NCBI GenBank assembly: GCA_020621405.1
Contig: JAHRYN010000003.1
Span: 106,808 to 170,807, forward strand
Direction of reading: 5' to 3'
Length of the DNA stretch: 64,000 bases
Origin: Betaproteobacteria bacterium
GTDB lineage: Bacteria > Pseudomonadota > Gammaproteobacteria > Burkholderiales > Rhodocyclaceae
Shown here: positions 26,338 to 35,783 of the stretch, one piece after another
Layout: every line of letters begins with the position of its first letter
Numbering within the stretch: the first letter of the stretch is position 1
Notes under the pieces: generated by a model
What the model was told of the DNA's origin: nothing
Databases searched by the model: none
The model's input: only the letters and a program-made list of their open reading frames with translations
Made by a program: the position numbers and the translations under genes

Positions 26338-26960
26338 TGGCGACACTCCAGAACGCCCTGCCCGAGCTGCCGGCGCTGTTCGCCGCGCTCGGCTTTGCCG
26401 CACACAAGCATGCCGGCCAGCTGCGCAAGAGCGCGGACATGTCGCCCTACATCAATCATCCGATCGCGGTGGCCGGCATCCTGGCGCGTGATGGCGGCAT
26501 CTCAGACGCCGCCACGCTGGCTGCAGCGTTTCTGCACGACACGCTGGAAGACACCGCTACCACGGAAATCGAGCTGACCCGGCATTTCGGCGTGCTGGTG
26601 GCCGCCATCGTGGTCGAGCTGACCGACGACATGACGCTGCCCAAGGCCGAACGCAAGGCGCGGCAGATCGTGCTGGCACGCGAATACAGCCGGCCGGCAA
26701 GGCTGGTGCGCATCGCCGACAAGATCGCGAACATCCGCGACGTCACACACAACCCGCCGGCGCACTGGTCTGCCGAGCGCCGGCTGAACTACCTGCACTG
26801 GGCGGCGCAGGTCGTGGCGTCGCTGCGCGGCACACACGCGGCGCTGGAACGCCTGTTCGACGCCGACCTGGCACACGGCCTTGCCGTGCTGGGCGCGCTG
26901 GCCGAAACCGCCACCGCCGATTCACCCCGAATTTCACCGCAGCTTCAGGACCGATCATGA
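26337..26960 (+). CDS. HD-domain hydrolase of the MESH1/SpoT type
   Basis: 207 residues, start sharing one base with the TauE stop (TGATG). The MESH1/SpoT hydrolase motifs are intact: AAHKHAGQLRKS, YINHPIAVAGIL (first metal His), AAFLHDTLEDTATT (HD plus the ED pair), FGVLVAAIVVELTDD, and RLVRIADKIANIRDV (last Asp). There is no synthetase domain, so it is a stand-alone small alarmone hydrolase by family. Such enzymes remove the 3'-diphosphate of ppGpp and, in animals, the 2'-phosphate of NADPH. Here it sits between two PAPS-dependent sulfotransferase genes, so PAP, the 3'-phosphorylated by-product, is a plausible substrate (inference). The downstream gene overlaps it by ATGA. Confidence 0.85.
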   Translation: MATLQNALPELPALFAALGFAAHKHAGQLRKSADMSPYINHPIAVAGILARDGGISDAATLAAAFLHDTLEDTATTEIELTRHFGVLVAAIVVELTDDMTLPKAERKARQIVLAREYSRPARLVRIADKIANIRDVTHNPPAHWSAERRLNYLHWAAQVVASLRGTHAALERLFDADLAHGLAVLGALAETATADSPRISPQLQDRS

Positions 26961-27895
26961 CCGCCACCCGCGATTCCGCCACCGCCTTCACTGCCCCCTT
27001 GGGCGACGACGCAAAGACACTGGCCGCCGGGGCACTGCGCCGCCTGTCGCGCATCACGCCCGAGCGCGTGTTCCGGCACGCCGGAATTCAGCTGGAACGC
27101 GCACAGAAGCGGCTGGTCCGCACGCTGACCCTGCATCCGGTGCAGCGGAAGACGCCGGTGTTCATCAGCGGCTCGAACCGCTCCGGCACGCAGATGGTGT
27201 GCCGTGCAATCGGCAACTCGCCGCACGGCTGGGACTATCCGGAGGCCGATTTCTCGATCGCCTTCGAACGCTACTCGCTGCGCTCGCATGCGGTCATCGA
27301 CCGGTTGATCCGCTGGTCGCCGGCGCCGCTGGTCAGCTTCGGCAGCATCCTCGATTCGCAGTTCACCGACGCGCTGCTGGATCGCTTCCAGAATTCGCGC
27401 GCCATCTGGGTGTTTCGCCGCTACGAGGATGCGGTCAATTCGTCGATCCGCAGTTGGGGCGGACACCAGAAGAACATGATGCGGCAGGTGTCGCAGGGCA
27501 GGCTGTCCCACCTTGGACCGCGCGGCCTGCGCATCGCCGACGAGAACGTCGAACTCATCCGTTCCCTGTACAGCGAAAGCCTCACCGACGAGGATGCCGG
27601 CTGCCTTTACTGGTACATGCGCAACAAGGTGTTCTTCGATCTGGGCCTCGACCGCAATCCGCGCGTGATGGCACTGCAATACGAGGACGCCGTACTCAAT
27701 CAGGAGCGCGCATTCCGCTCGGTCTTCCACTTCCTCGGCTGTCCGTACCACGAGTCGGTCATCAGCGACGTGTTCGCCACCTCGGTCGGCAAGCAGGACT
27801 GGAAGGGCGCATCCGCCGAAATCTCGGCGCTGTGCGACGGCCTGAAGGCGCGGCTGGATGCGCATCACGCGCGCACCTTGAACGCCTGGGGCTGA
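26957..27895 (+). CDS. PAPS-dependent sulfotransferase 2
   Basis: 312 residues, overlapping the HD hydrolase by 4 bp. 5'-phosphosulfate loop FISGSNRSGTQMVCRAI; 3'-phosphate motif AIWVFRRYEDAVNSSIRSW. The two sulfotransferases share the same motif layout but are otherwise quite different (EADFSIAFERYSLRSH and GGHQKNMMRQVSQG have no counterpart in the first), so they are unlikely to be recent duplicates and may act on two positions or two acceptors. Cytosolic, no membrane span. Last gene of the sigma-54 operon, with sbp2 starting 141 bp further from its own promoter. Confidence 0.84.
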   Translation: MTATRDSATAFTAPLGDDAKTLAAGALRRLSRITPERVFRHAGIQLERAQKRLVRTLTLHPVQRKTPVFISGSNRSGTQMVCRAIGNSPHGWDYPEADFSIAFERYSLRSHAVIDRLIRWSPAPLVSFGSILDSQFTDALLDRFQNSRAIWVFRRYEDAVNSSIRSWGGHQKNMMRQVSQGRLSHLGPRGLRIADENVELIRSLYSESLTDEDAGCLYWYMRNKVFFDLGLDRNPRVMALQYEDAVLNQERAFRSVFHFLGCPYHESVISDVFATSVGKQDWKGASAEISALCDGLKARLDAHHARTLNAWG

Positions 27896-27951
27896 ATGGC
27901 CGCACGGCATCCATTTTCTTCCAGCGAATAAGCATTCCATCTGCAGTGCGC

Positions 27952-28002
27952 AAAGCACTGCAGATTTAATTGGTTCGTTCGCGTGGCGGCAGTGCCTAGA
28001 GT
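27952..28002 (+). promoter_or_regulatory. Sulfur-regulon promoter module of sbp2
   Basis: 26-mer 27952-27977 (AAAGCACTGCAG ... TTGGTTCG), a 19-bp gap, then TAGAGT at 27997-28002. A further ATAAGC lies at 27928-27933. A GCAGTGC-GCAAA-GCACTGC inverted repeat overlaps the left part of the site, as expected for binding of a dimeric regulator. Confidence 0.7.
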
Positions 28003-28036
28003 GGAACCCGTCAACCATTCAGCACGGAGTTCCAAA

Positions 28037-29044
28037 ATGCGCCGCACCCTTCGCACCCTCGCCGCCGCCCTGATTCTCGGCACCGGCCTCGCCGCACCGG
28101 CCTTCGCCGCCGACGTCACGCTGCTCAACGTGTCCTACGACCCGACGCGCGAGCTGTACCAGGACTTCAACACCGCCTTCGCCAAATACTGGAAAGCCAA
28201 GACCGGCGACAACGTGTCGGTCAGGCAGTCGCACGGCGGTTCCGGCAAGCAGGCGCGTTCGGTCATCGACGGCCTCGAAGCCGACGTCGTCACCCTCGCA
28301 CTCGCCTGGGACGTCGATGCGCTGCACCAGAACGGCAAGCTCATTCCGGCAGACTGGCAGAAGCGCCTCGCGCACAACGCCTCGCCCTACACCTCGACCA
28401 TCGTGTTTCTGGTACGCAAGGGCAACCCGAAGGCGATCAAGGACTGGAACGATCTGGTCAAGCCGGGCGTCGAGGTCATCACCCCCAATCCCAAGACCTC
28501 GGGTGGCGCCCGCTGGAACTACCTCGCCGCCTGGGCCTACGCCACCAAACAGCCGGGCGGCTCGGACGCCAGCGCGAAGGACTTCGTCAAGAAGCTCTAC
28601 GGCAATGTGAAGGTGCTCGACTCCGGCGCACGCGGCTCGACCACCACCTTCGTCGAACGCGGCATCGGCGACGTGCTGATCGCCTGGGAAAACGAGGCCT
28701 ATCTGGCGGTCAAGGAGCTGGGTCCGGACAAGTTCGAGATCGTCACGCCGTCGCTGTCCATCCTGGCCGAACCGCCGGTCAGCGTGGTCGACAAGGTGGT
28801 CGACAAGCGCGGCACCCGTGCCGTGGCCACCGCCTACCTCGAGTACCTGTACAGCACCGAAGGCCAGGAAATCGCGGCGCAGAACTACTATCGCCCGGTC
28901 GATGCCAAGGTCGCCGCCAAGTACGCAAAGACCTTCGCGCCGGTCAAGCTGTTCACCATCGACGCCGAGTTCGGCGGCTGGGACAAGGCGCAGAAGGCTC
29001 ATTTCGCCGACGGCGGGCTGTTCGACCAGATCAGCGTGCGCTGA
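28037..29044 (+). CDS. sbp: Periplasmic sulfate-binding protein (copy 2)
   Basis: 335 residues from ATG 28037. Signal peptide 1-27 ([19 protein letters not shown]). Mature part [54 protein letters not shown] (the classic Sbp segment), [47 protein letters not shown]. It is closer to enterobacterial Sbp than copy 1, where the ALAWDVDAL segment is changed to MNQSPDIDIL; this may mean a different ligand (sulfate against thiosulfate or another oxyanion). It has its own promoter module. A GC hairpin at 29068-29088 follows the gene. Confidence 0.95.
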   Translation: MRRTLRTLAAALILGTGLAAPAFAADVTLLNVSYDPTRELYQDFNTAFAKYWKAKTGDNVSVRQSHGGSGKQARSVIDGLEADVVTLALAWDVDALHQNGKLIPADWQKRLAHNASPYTSTIVFLVRKGNPKAIKDWNDLVKPGVEVITPNPKTSGGARWNYLAAWAYATKQPGGSDASAKDFVKKLYGNVKVLDSGARGSTTTFVERGIGDVLIAWENEAYLAVKELGPDKFEIVTPSLSILAEPPVSVVDKVVDKRGTRAVATAYLEYLYSTEGQEIAAQNYYRPVDAKVAAKYAKTFAPVKLFTIDAEFGGWDKAQKAHFADGGLFDQISVR

Positions 29045-29121
29045 AGCAGCGGACCGGAGCAGGACGGCGGGCGGCGCGATGCCGCCCGCGGCATTTCGGG
29101 CATCAGGCGGAGGAGGACACG

Positions 29122-29661
29122 ATGGACCGGATACTGGTGGTACCCGGGCTGCATGGCAGCGGCCCCGCACACTGGCAGAGCTGGATCGAGCCTCTGCTCG
29201 GCGCCGGGCGCGTCGAACAGGCGGACTGGTCGGTGCCCGACCTCGACCGCTGGGCGGCGCGGGTCGAGCAGGAGGTGCTGCGTCAGCAGACACCGGTTTT
29301 CCTGGTCGCACACAGTTTCGGCTGCCTCGCGTCTGCGGTCGCCGCGCACCGGATGCCGGGACGGGTCGCCGGTGCGCTGTTCGTCGCACCGGCCAATCCC
29401 GAGAAATTCGGCGTCGGCGCACGCATCCCCGCGGACCGGTTCGATTTTCCGTCGCTGCTGGCCGCCAGCCGCAACGATCCGTGGATGAGTTACGCGGCAT
29501 CCCGGTCGTGGGCCGCCCACTGGGACGCGGAACTGGTCGATCTGGGCAATGCCGGCCACGTCAATACCGACTCCGGTCACGGCCCCTGGCCGGACGGTCT
29601 CGCGCTGTTCGAGCGTCTGCGGCAGCAGGCGCTGCTGCAGACGGAATTCCAGCCGGCGTAG
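29122..29661 (+). CDS. RBBP9/YdeN-family alpha/beta serine hydrolase
   Basis: 179 residues; GGAGGA precedes the ATG. Family features: VVPGLHGSGPAHWQSW at the N-terminus, nucleophile elbow LVAHSFGCLA with Ser, Asp region ASRNDPWMSY, and the catalytic His in GNAGHVNTDSGHGPW. The family is small esterase-like hydrolases of unknown natural substrate, cytosolic. It is 77 bp behind sbp2 and might be read through from it, but nothing else ties it to sulfur metabolism. Confidence 0.86.
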   Translation: MDRILVVPGLHGSGPAHWQSWIEPLLGAGRVEQADWSVPDLDRWAARVEQEVLRQQTPVFLVAHSFGCLASAVAAHRMPGRVAGALFVAPANPEKFGVGARIPADRFDFPSLLAASRNDPWMSYAASRSWAAHWDAELVDLGNAGHVNTDSGHGPWPDGLALFERLRQQALLQTEFQPA

Positions 29662-29714
29662 AAAACCCGTCGCGCGCCTTTTCACGGGGTCGGACGGCAG
29701 GCTAGCATTCGCCG

Positions 29715-30635
29715 ATGAACGCGAACCCGACACACATTTCCTGGCGTACCGGCCTGCGCATGACGCGGCCCGGCTTTCTCGTGATCACCGTGGTCGCCTG
29801 CCTGATGGGACTGGCATCCGCGGCCACCGGCGGCAGCATCGATGCCGTCCGCGCGGTCGCGACCGTGCTGCTGGCGGTAATCGCCCACGCCTCGGCCAAT
29901 GTACTCAATGACTATCACGACGCACTGAACGGCGCCGACGCGGCCAATTCCGGCGGGCTGTTCCCGTTCACCGGCGGTGCCCGCATGATCCAGAACGGTG
30001 ACGTGTCGGTACTGGATACCCGCTTCCTGGCGCAGGCACTGGCGCTGTTCGTAGTGCCGGCCGGTCTGGTGCTGGCGGCCGGCAGCGGCAGCGGCCTGAT
30101 CGCGATCGGTGCGGCCGGCATGCTGATCGGCTGGGCCTACTCGGCACCGCCGCTGGCGCTGATGTCGCGCGGTCTGGGCGAATCCGCGGTGGCCGCGGCC
30201 TGGTGGCTGATCGTGATCGGCGCCGACTATGTCGAACGCGGCGCGTTCAGTCCGCTGCCGGCACTCGCGGCGGCCGGCTACGCGCTGCTGGTGGCCAACA
30301 TCCTGCTGATCAACGGCTTTCCGGACGCAGCGGCCGACGCCAGCGTCGGCAAGCGGACGCTGGCGGTGAAGCTGGGGCCGGACGCAGCGGCCCTGCTCTA
30401 CCTCTGCCTGGGACTGCTGGCGCATGGCTGGCTGCTCGCAGCGGTCGCCCTCAACCTGCTGCCCGGCCCGGTGCTGTGGGGCCTGCTGTCACTCCCGCTG
30501 TCCGTGGCCGCGGCACTGCAGCTGTTCCGGCACAGGAACGAACCCGACCGTCTCCGGCCTGCCATCGTGCTGACCATAGGCGCGGCCGTCGTGCACGGAT
30601 CGGCGCTGGCAGCCGGATTGGCCGCGCTCGCCTGA
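29715..30635 (+). CDS. UbiA-family prenyltransferase (MenA-like)
   Basis: 306 residues with eight to nine membrane segments. The two Asp-rich motifs that bind Mg-prenyl diphosphate are present: ANVLNDYHDALNGADAAN and NGFPDAAADASVGKRTLAVKLG. The layout (TRPGFLVITVVACLMGLA start, GWAYSAPPLALMSRGLGE) resembles 1,4-dihydroxy-2-naphthoate prenyltransferase (MenA) and related archaeal-type enzymes more than UbiA proper. No menaquinone genes are nearby, so the aromatic acceptor is uncertain. Inner membrane. Confidence 0.85.
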   Translation: MNANPTHISWRTGLRMTRPGFLVITVVACLMGLASAATGGSIDAVRAVATVLLAVIAHASANVLNDYHDALNGADAANSGGLFPFTGGARMIQNGDVSVLDTRFLAQALALFVVPAGLVLAAGSGSGLIAIGAAGMLIGWAYSAPPLALMSRGLGESAVAAAWWLIVIGADYVERGAFSPLPALAAAGYALLVANILLINGFPDAAADASVGKRTLAVKLGPDAAALLYLCLGLLAHGWLLAAVALNLLPGPVLWGLLSLPLSVAAALQLFRHRNEPDRLRPAIVLTIGAAVVHGSALAAGLAALA

Positions 30636-30695
30636 CCGTGGGAGCGCTCCGGGATTGCGGGCGACCGCATCGCCACCCGAAATTCGAAATCAAGC

Positions 30696-30746
30696 TAAGC
30701 AATCCACTTCTTATTATTTCCAGTAATTAGCGGCCCTCTCTAATCT
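30696..30746 (+). promoter_or_regulatory. Sulfur-regulon promoter module of cysTW(A)
   Basis: 26-mer 30696-30721 (TAAGCAATCCACTTC ... ATTTCC), a 19-bp gap, then TAATCT at 30741-30746. Being in front of the sulfate permease genes, it is the copy that most directly links the module to CysB. Confidence 0.72.
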
Positions 30747-30776
30747 GACGCCTCGACACATCATTCGGGGCGTTTC

Positions 30777-30818
30777 ATGACTTCACCATCCTTGGTCCGC
30801 GCGGAGCGCACGCCATGA
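30777..30818 (+). CDS. Possible 13-codon upstream reading frame coupled to cysT
   Basis: ATG at 30777, then [12 protein letters not shown] and TGA, the stop overlapping the cysT start as ATGA. GGGGCG lies before it. A leader that couples translation to cysT is possible; chance is the alternative. Confidence 0.25.
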   Translation: MTSPSLVRAERTP

Positions 30819-31648
30819 GCCGGCGCACCCTCCGGGTACTGCCGGGCTTCAACCTGACGCTGGGCTACACACTGTTCTACCTGTCGGTGATCGTGCTGAT
30901 CCCGCTGTCAGCCGTCTTCATCAAGACGTCCAGCCTCGGACTGGCGCAGTTCTGGGAGGTAGTCACCGCACCGCGCGTGCTGGCGTCCTACCGCCTGTCG
31001 TTCGGTGCCTCGCTGCTCGCCGCCTCGATCAACGCCGTGTTCGGCCTGATGCTCGCGTGGGCATTGGTGCGCTACTCTTTTCCCGGCAAGAAGCTGGTTG
31101 ACGCGCTGATCGACCTGCCTTTCGCGCTGCCGACCGCAGTGGCCGGCATCGCACTGACCGCGCTGTACGCGAAGAACGGCTGGCTCGGGTCGATCCTGGA
31201 ACCGGCCGGCATCAAGGTCGCGTTCGGGCCGCTCGGCGTGCTGGTGGCGCTGGTGTTCATCGGCCTGCCCTTCGTGGTGCGCACGGTGCAGCCCATCCTC
31301 GAGGATCTGGATACCGAACTCGAGGAAGCGGCGACCAGCCTGGGCGCACGCCGCTGGCAGACCTTCCGCCACGTGACGCTGCCGATACTGGCGCCGGCGC
31401 TGCTGACCGGCTTCGCGCTGGCCTTCGCCCGGGCAGTCGGCGAATACGGCTCGGTCATCTTCATCGCCGGCAACATTCCGATGGTGTCCGAGATCACGCC
31501 ACTGATGATCATCACCAAGCTCGAACAGTACGACTATGCCGGTGCCACCGCGATCGCCGTGGTCATGCTGGTGTTCTCCTTCGTGCTGCTGCTCGGCATC
31601 AACGGCCTGCAGGCCTGGACCGAGCGCGCAACCGGGAGGAACCGCTGA
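30815..31648 (+). CDS. cysT: Sulfate ABC transporter permease CysT
   Basis: 277 residues, six membrane segments. It starts [31 protein letters not shown], the standard CysT/CysU opening. Other family segments are [26 protein letters not shown], the EAA loop [23 protein letters not shown], and [38 protein letters not shown]. It pairs with CysW to form the sulfate channel in the inner membrane. Start ATG 30815 has GGAG 10 nt upstream. The stop overlaps the cysW start by one base. Confidence 0.95.
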   Translation: MSRRTLRVLPGFNLTLGYTLFYLSVIVLIPLSAVFIKTSSLGLAQFWEVVTAPRVLASYRLSFGASLLAASINAVFGLMLAWALVRYSFPGKKLVDALIDLPFALPTAVAGIALTALYAKNGWLGSILEPAGIKVAFGPLGVLVALVFIGLPFVVRTVQPILEDLDTELEEAATSLGARRWQTFRHVTLPILAPALLTGFALAFARAVGEYGSVIFIAGNIPMVSEITPLMIITKLEQYDYAGATAIAVVMLVFSFVLLLGINGLQAWTERATGRNR

Positions 31649-32523
31649 TGGCCGGCGCAACCGCACTGCACGCCAAGGCCGACCACGCCGCACGCTTCGA
31701 ATCGCGTTCGGCGACGCGCGAGCCGACCTGGGTCAAATGGACCCTGATCGGCGTGTCGCTGACCTTCTTCGCACTGTTCCTGCTGATGCCGCTGATCGCG
31801 GTGTTCGTCGAGGCGCTGCGCAAGGGCTGGGACACCTATCTGGCGGCGCTGGTCGAACCGGATGCGCTGTCGGCGATCCGGCTCACGCTGATCGCCGCGG
31901 CCATCGCCGTGCCGCTGAACCTGGTGTTCGGCGTGTCGGCGGCCTGGGCGATCACCAAGTTCAACTTCAGGGGCAAGCACTTCCTGATCACGCTGATCGA
32001 CCTGCCGTTCTCGGTGTCGCCGGTGGTCGCCGGCCTGATCTACGTGCTGCTGTTCGGCGCCCAGGGCTGGTTCGGCCCGTGGCTGGCGGAGCATGACCTG
32101 AAGGTGATCTTCGCCGTACCGGGCATCGTGCTGGCCACCGTGTTCGTCACCTTCCCCTTCATCGCCCGCGAGCTGATTCCGCTGATGCAGGCGCAGGGCA
32201 AGGAGGAGGAGGAAGCGGCGGTGGTGCTGGGCGCCAACGGCTGGCAGACCTTCTGGTACGTCACGCTGCCCAACATCAAGTGGGGTCTGCTGTACGGCGT
32301 GATCCTGACCAATGCGCGGGCGATGGGCGAATTCGGTGCGGTGTCGGTGGTGTCGGGCCACATCCGCGGCCTGACCAACACGATGCCGCTGCACGTCGAG
32401 ATCCTCTACAACGAATACCAGTTCGCGGCCTCCTTCGCGGTCGCTTCCCTGCTGGCGCTGCTGGCGCTGGTGACGCTGTGCATCAAGACCTGGATCGAAC
32501 ACCAGGCTGGGAGGGACTCGTGA
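31648..32523 (+). CDS. cysW: Sulfate ABC transporter permease CysW
   Basis: 291 residues, six membrane segments. Typical CysW features: [90 protein letters not shown] (EAA loop), and [36 protein letters not shown]. Overlaps cysT by one base. Partner of CysT, energised by CysA. Confidence 0.95.
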   Translation: MAGATALHAKADHAARFESRSATREPTWVKWTLIGVSLTFFALFLLMPLIAVFVEALRKGWDTYLAALVEPDALSAIRLTLIAAAIAVPLNLVFGVSAAWAITKFNFRGKHFLITLIDLPFSVSPVVAGLIYVLLFGAQGWFGPWLAEHDLKVIFAVPGIVLATVFVTFPFIARELIPLMQAQGKEEEEAAVVLGANGWQTFWYVTLPNIKWGLLYGVILTNARAMGEFGAVSVVSGHIRGLTNTMPLHVEILYNEYQFAASFAVASLLALLALVTLCIKTWIEHQAGRDS

Positions 32524-32757
32524 CACGGATTCAATGCATGCGTTGCCCGCGCGCAGCCGTTGGTCGACCTGAACTTCGCCATTGGCTGGCGCACGAGCAA
32601 CCCTTCGGGCATGGCGCCCGGAGCTTCCCGGCCTGCGTTGAACCTCCTTGCCTGACAGCCAGTCAGGCCGCGTCGGTCCGCCTTGTCCGGAAAGCTCCGG
32701 CCACCACGCGCATACATTGAATCCGCATCACGAGCCCCTCTTGAAGGACAACGAAGA

Positions 32758-33822
<1,065 letters not shown>

Positions 33823-33850
33823 ACACGATATCAAGGAAAGAACAGGCATC

Positions 33851-34786
33851 ATGAATTTCCAGCAGTTGCGCATCATCCGTGAAACCGTCAGGCGGCAGTT
33901 CAACCTGACCGAAGTCGCGAACGCGCTGTTCACGTCGCAGTCCGGCGTGAGCAAGCACATCAAGGATCTGGAGGACGAACTCGGCATCGAGCTGTTCGTG
34001 CGCAAGGGCAAGCGCCTGCTCGGACTGACCGAACCGGGCAGCGAGCTGGTCGAGATCGTCGAACGCATGCTGCTCGACGCCGGCAACATCAAGCGCCTGG
34101 CCGAACAGTTCGCCCGGCGCGACGAGGGCCAGCTGCGCATCGCCACCACGCACACCCAGGCGCGCTACGCGCTGCCGCGCGTGGTGACCGAATTCAAGCG
34201 CCTGTTCCCCAAGGTGCACCTGGTGCTGCTGCAGGCCAGTCCGAGCGAAATCGTGGAACTGCTGAACGACGGCGAGGCGGACATCGGCATCGCCACCGAA
34301 ACGCTGGCCGGCGTGCCGGAACTGGTGACCTTCCCGTTCCATTCCTGGCATCACAGCGCCATCGTCCCGGCCGGACATCCGCTCGAATCGGTGTCACCGC
34401 TGACGCTCGAAGCCATCGCCGAGTATCCGGTGGTGACCTATCACGAAGGTTTCACCGGCCGCTCCAGCATCGATGCAACGTTCGCCCGGGCCGGGCTGCT
34501 GCCCGACATCGTGATGTCGGCGCTCGATGCGGACGTGATCAAGACCTATGTGGAACTCGGGCTCGGCGTGGGCATCGTCGCCTCGGTGGCGTTCGATGCC
34601 GCGCGCGACAGCGACCTGCGACTGCTCGACAGCAACCACCTGTTCGGTGCCAACACGACGCTGATCGCGCTGCGTCGCAAGCACTACCTGCGCGGCTACG
34701 CCTACCGCTTCATCGAACTGTGCGAGCCTTCGCTCAACGAGGTCACAGTCAAGGCTGCGCTGAAGCCAGCTTCGGCTGAGGACTGA
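33851..34786 (+). CDS. cysB: LysR-family sulfur regulator CysB
   Basis: 311 residues, the normal CysB length. N-terminal winged HTH (MNFQQLRIIRETVRRQFNLTEVANALFTSQSGVSKHIKDLEDELG) is nearly invariant in CysB/Cbl. The effector domain has TTHTQARYALPRVVTEFKRLFP and the sulfate/N-acetylserine pocket region. CysB activates sulfate and sulfonate uptake genes when sulfur is limiting. It could equally be called Cbl/SsuR by sequence; gene order cysTWA-cysB and the single copy here favour CysB. It is the best candidate to bind the eight operator-like 26-mers in this window. No such site is seen before cysB itself. Confidence 0.93.
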   Translation: MNFQQLRIIRETVRRQFNLTEVANALFTSQSGVSKHIKDLEDELGIELFVRKGKRLLGLTEPGSELVEIVERMLLDAGNIKRLAEQFARRDEGQLRIATTHTQARYALPRVVTEFKRLFPKVHLVLLQASPSEIVELLNDGEADIGIATETLAGVPELVTFPFHSWHHSAIVPAGHPLESVSPLTLEAIAEYPVVTYHEGFTGRSSIDATFARAGLLPDIVMSALDADVIKTYVELGLGVGIVASVAFDAARDSDLRLLDSNHLFGANTTLIALRRKHYLRGYAYRFIELCEPSLNEVTVKAALKPASAED

Positions 34787-34822
34787 GGCAAGAAGGAGTC
34801 TGCTGCCGCAGGGGGAATGCGC

Positions 34823-34858
34823 AGCGGGCCGGCAGCCCTTCGTGGCTGCCGGCCCGCT
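34823..34858. terminator. Strong hairpin between cysB and the DUF3135 gene (bidirectional)
   Basis: A perfect 15-bp stem AGCGGGCCGGCAGCC / GGCTGCCGGCCCGCT with a CTTCGT loop between convergent genes. The UUCG-like loop is very stable. There is only a weak T-run (TTGCGTT), so it may need other help. Confidence 0.7.
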
Positions 34859-34865
34859 TGCGTTG

Positions 34866-35186
34866 TCAGATGCCGCGCAGACCTTGGCGCAGCGAGCTCT
34901 GCAACGCCGAAGTTTCGCGGTGCAGGGCCATCAGACGTTCCGACAGCGCGAGCAGGTAATCTTCCATCATGCGCGACAGCTCGCGCACCGACTGGTTCGG
35001 GGATCCGGCCATGGCACGGCTGGCATCGATGCGGACTTGCAGGTCGCGCAGCACTGCCTGCTTGTCCGGCGGGCAGGTATTGATGAAATTGTCGATCACG
35101 CGCCGTCGCTCCGCGAAATAGGCTTGCGGATCGGCATGCGCCAGATCCTTCCAGCCATCAAAATCAAACTGCTCCGACTCCGACAT
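34866..35186 (-). CDS. DUF3135-family protein
   Basis: 106 residues, all helical in appearance. Opening FDFDGWKDLAHADPQAYFAERRRVIDNFINTCP and QVRIDASRAMAGSPNQS match the DUF3135 pattern as I remember it. Function unknown, cytosolic. It lies 58 bp after the 116-residue gene on the same strand and is probably transcribed with it from the sigma-28 promoter at 35645-35671, so it may belong to the flagellar regulon. Confidence 0.7.
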   Translation of the reverse strand: MSESEQFDFDGWKDLAHADPQAYFAERRRVIDNFINTCPPDKQAVLRDLQVRIDASRAMAGSPNQSVRELSRMMEDYLLALSERLMALHRETSALQSSLRQGLRGI

Positions 35187-35244
35187 CCCGTGCCCTCCGC
35201 CGCATCTGCCTGGTTACGACGATTGGAACACGAAGCGTGTGGAG

Positions 35245-35595
35245 TTATCGCGGCAGGGTTTCACGCGCGGCCACAAGGCGTGCAGCCTGTTCCACGCCCT
35301 GATAGGCGAGCTGGCCGGACAGGTCCGGACACAGCGCATCGGTATTGACCATGTCGAGCGTCGTCTGCACCCACGCACGCACTTCCTGCGCACGCATGAA
35401 CAGGCCACGCGCTTCGGCGTCGGCTGCTTCGCCAGCCAGATTCAATGCGGTCACCATGGCTTCGTTACCGAGCGCCTCGATCGATGACATCAGGCGCATG
35501 ATTTCCGCATGGTGTGCCTGCACGCTCGCTGCAGGCAGCAGTGCGGCAGCGGGAAACGGGGACGAAATCGGCTGGATCAGGGTAGCTTCGGCCAT
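35245..35595 (-). CDS. Uncharacterised 116-aa helical protein of the flagellar regulon
   Basis: 116 residues (MAEATLIQPISS ... ARETLPR), AGGGAG-like site upstream. After a Pro/Ala-rich N-terminus it is predicted helical: HHAEIMRLMSSIEALGNEAMVTALNLAGEAADAEARGLFMRAQEVRAWVQTTLDMVN. I recognise no family. The sigma-28 promoter 50 bp upstream of its start places it among class III flagellar/chemotaxis genes. Size and helicity would fit a small chaperone or regulator of chemoreceptors or stator, but this is only a guess. Confidence 0.6.
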   Translation of the reverse strand: MAEATLIQPISSPFPAAALLPAASVQAHHAEIMRLMSSIEALGNEAMVTALNLAGEAADAEARGLFMRAQEVRAWVQTTLDMVNTDALCPDLSGQLAYQGVEQAARLVAARETLPR

Positions 35596-35644
35596 GGTGT
35601 GACTCCCTCTGTTTACTGTCGGCGAAGTGCCGGTTGATGAGTAC

Positions 35645-35671
35645 TTATCGACCCTGATTCAGTACTCTTTA
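35645..35671 (-). promoter_or_regulatory. FliA (sigma-28) promoter
   Basis: Minus strand TAAAGAGT-N11-GTCGATAA, the closest match in the window to the enteric TAAAGTTT-N11-GCCGATAA consensus. It drives the 116-aa and DUF3135 genes. Confidence 0.8.
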
Positions 35672-35722
35672 GGGGCAGAGAGATTGCACGGCGGAAATAA
35701 TGCAAGATATTGATCGATAAAT

Positions 35723-35754
35723 AAAAAACCCGCGACCCCAGAGGGTGTCGCGGG
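35723..35754 (-). terminator. Rho-independent terminator after cheA1
   Basis: On the minus strand CCCGCGACACCC pairs with GGGGTCGCGGG and is followed by TTTTTTATTT. It ends the cheV-cheV-cheY-cheZ-cheA operon. Confidence 0.88.
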
Positions 35755-35783
35755 TTTGCCGGGAAGGCTTCCGGAATGACCGT

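Noticed and set aside
29122..30635. Considering the RBBP9-like hydrolase and UbiA-type gene part of the sulfur pathway
   Set aside because: No sulfur module precedes either, and neither family has a sulfur role; neighbourhood alone is too weak.
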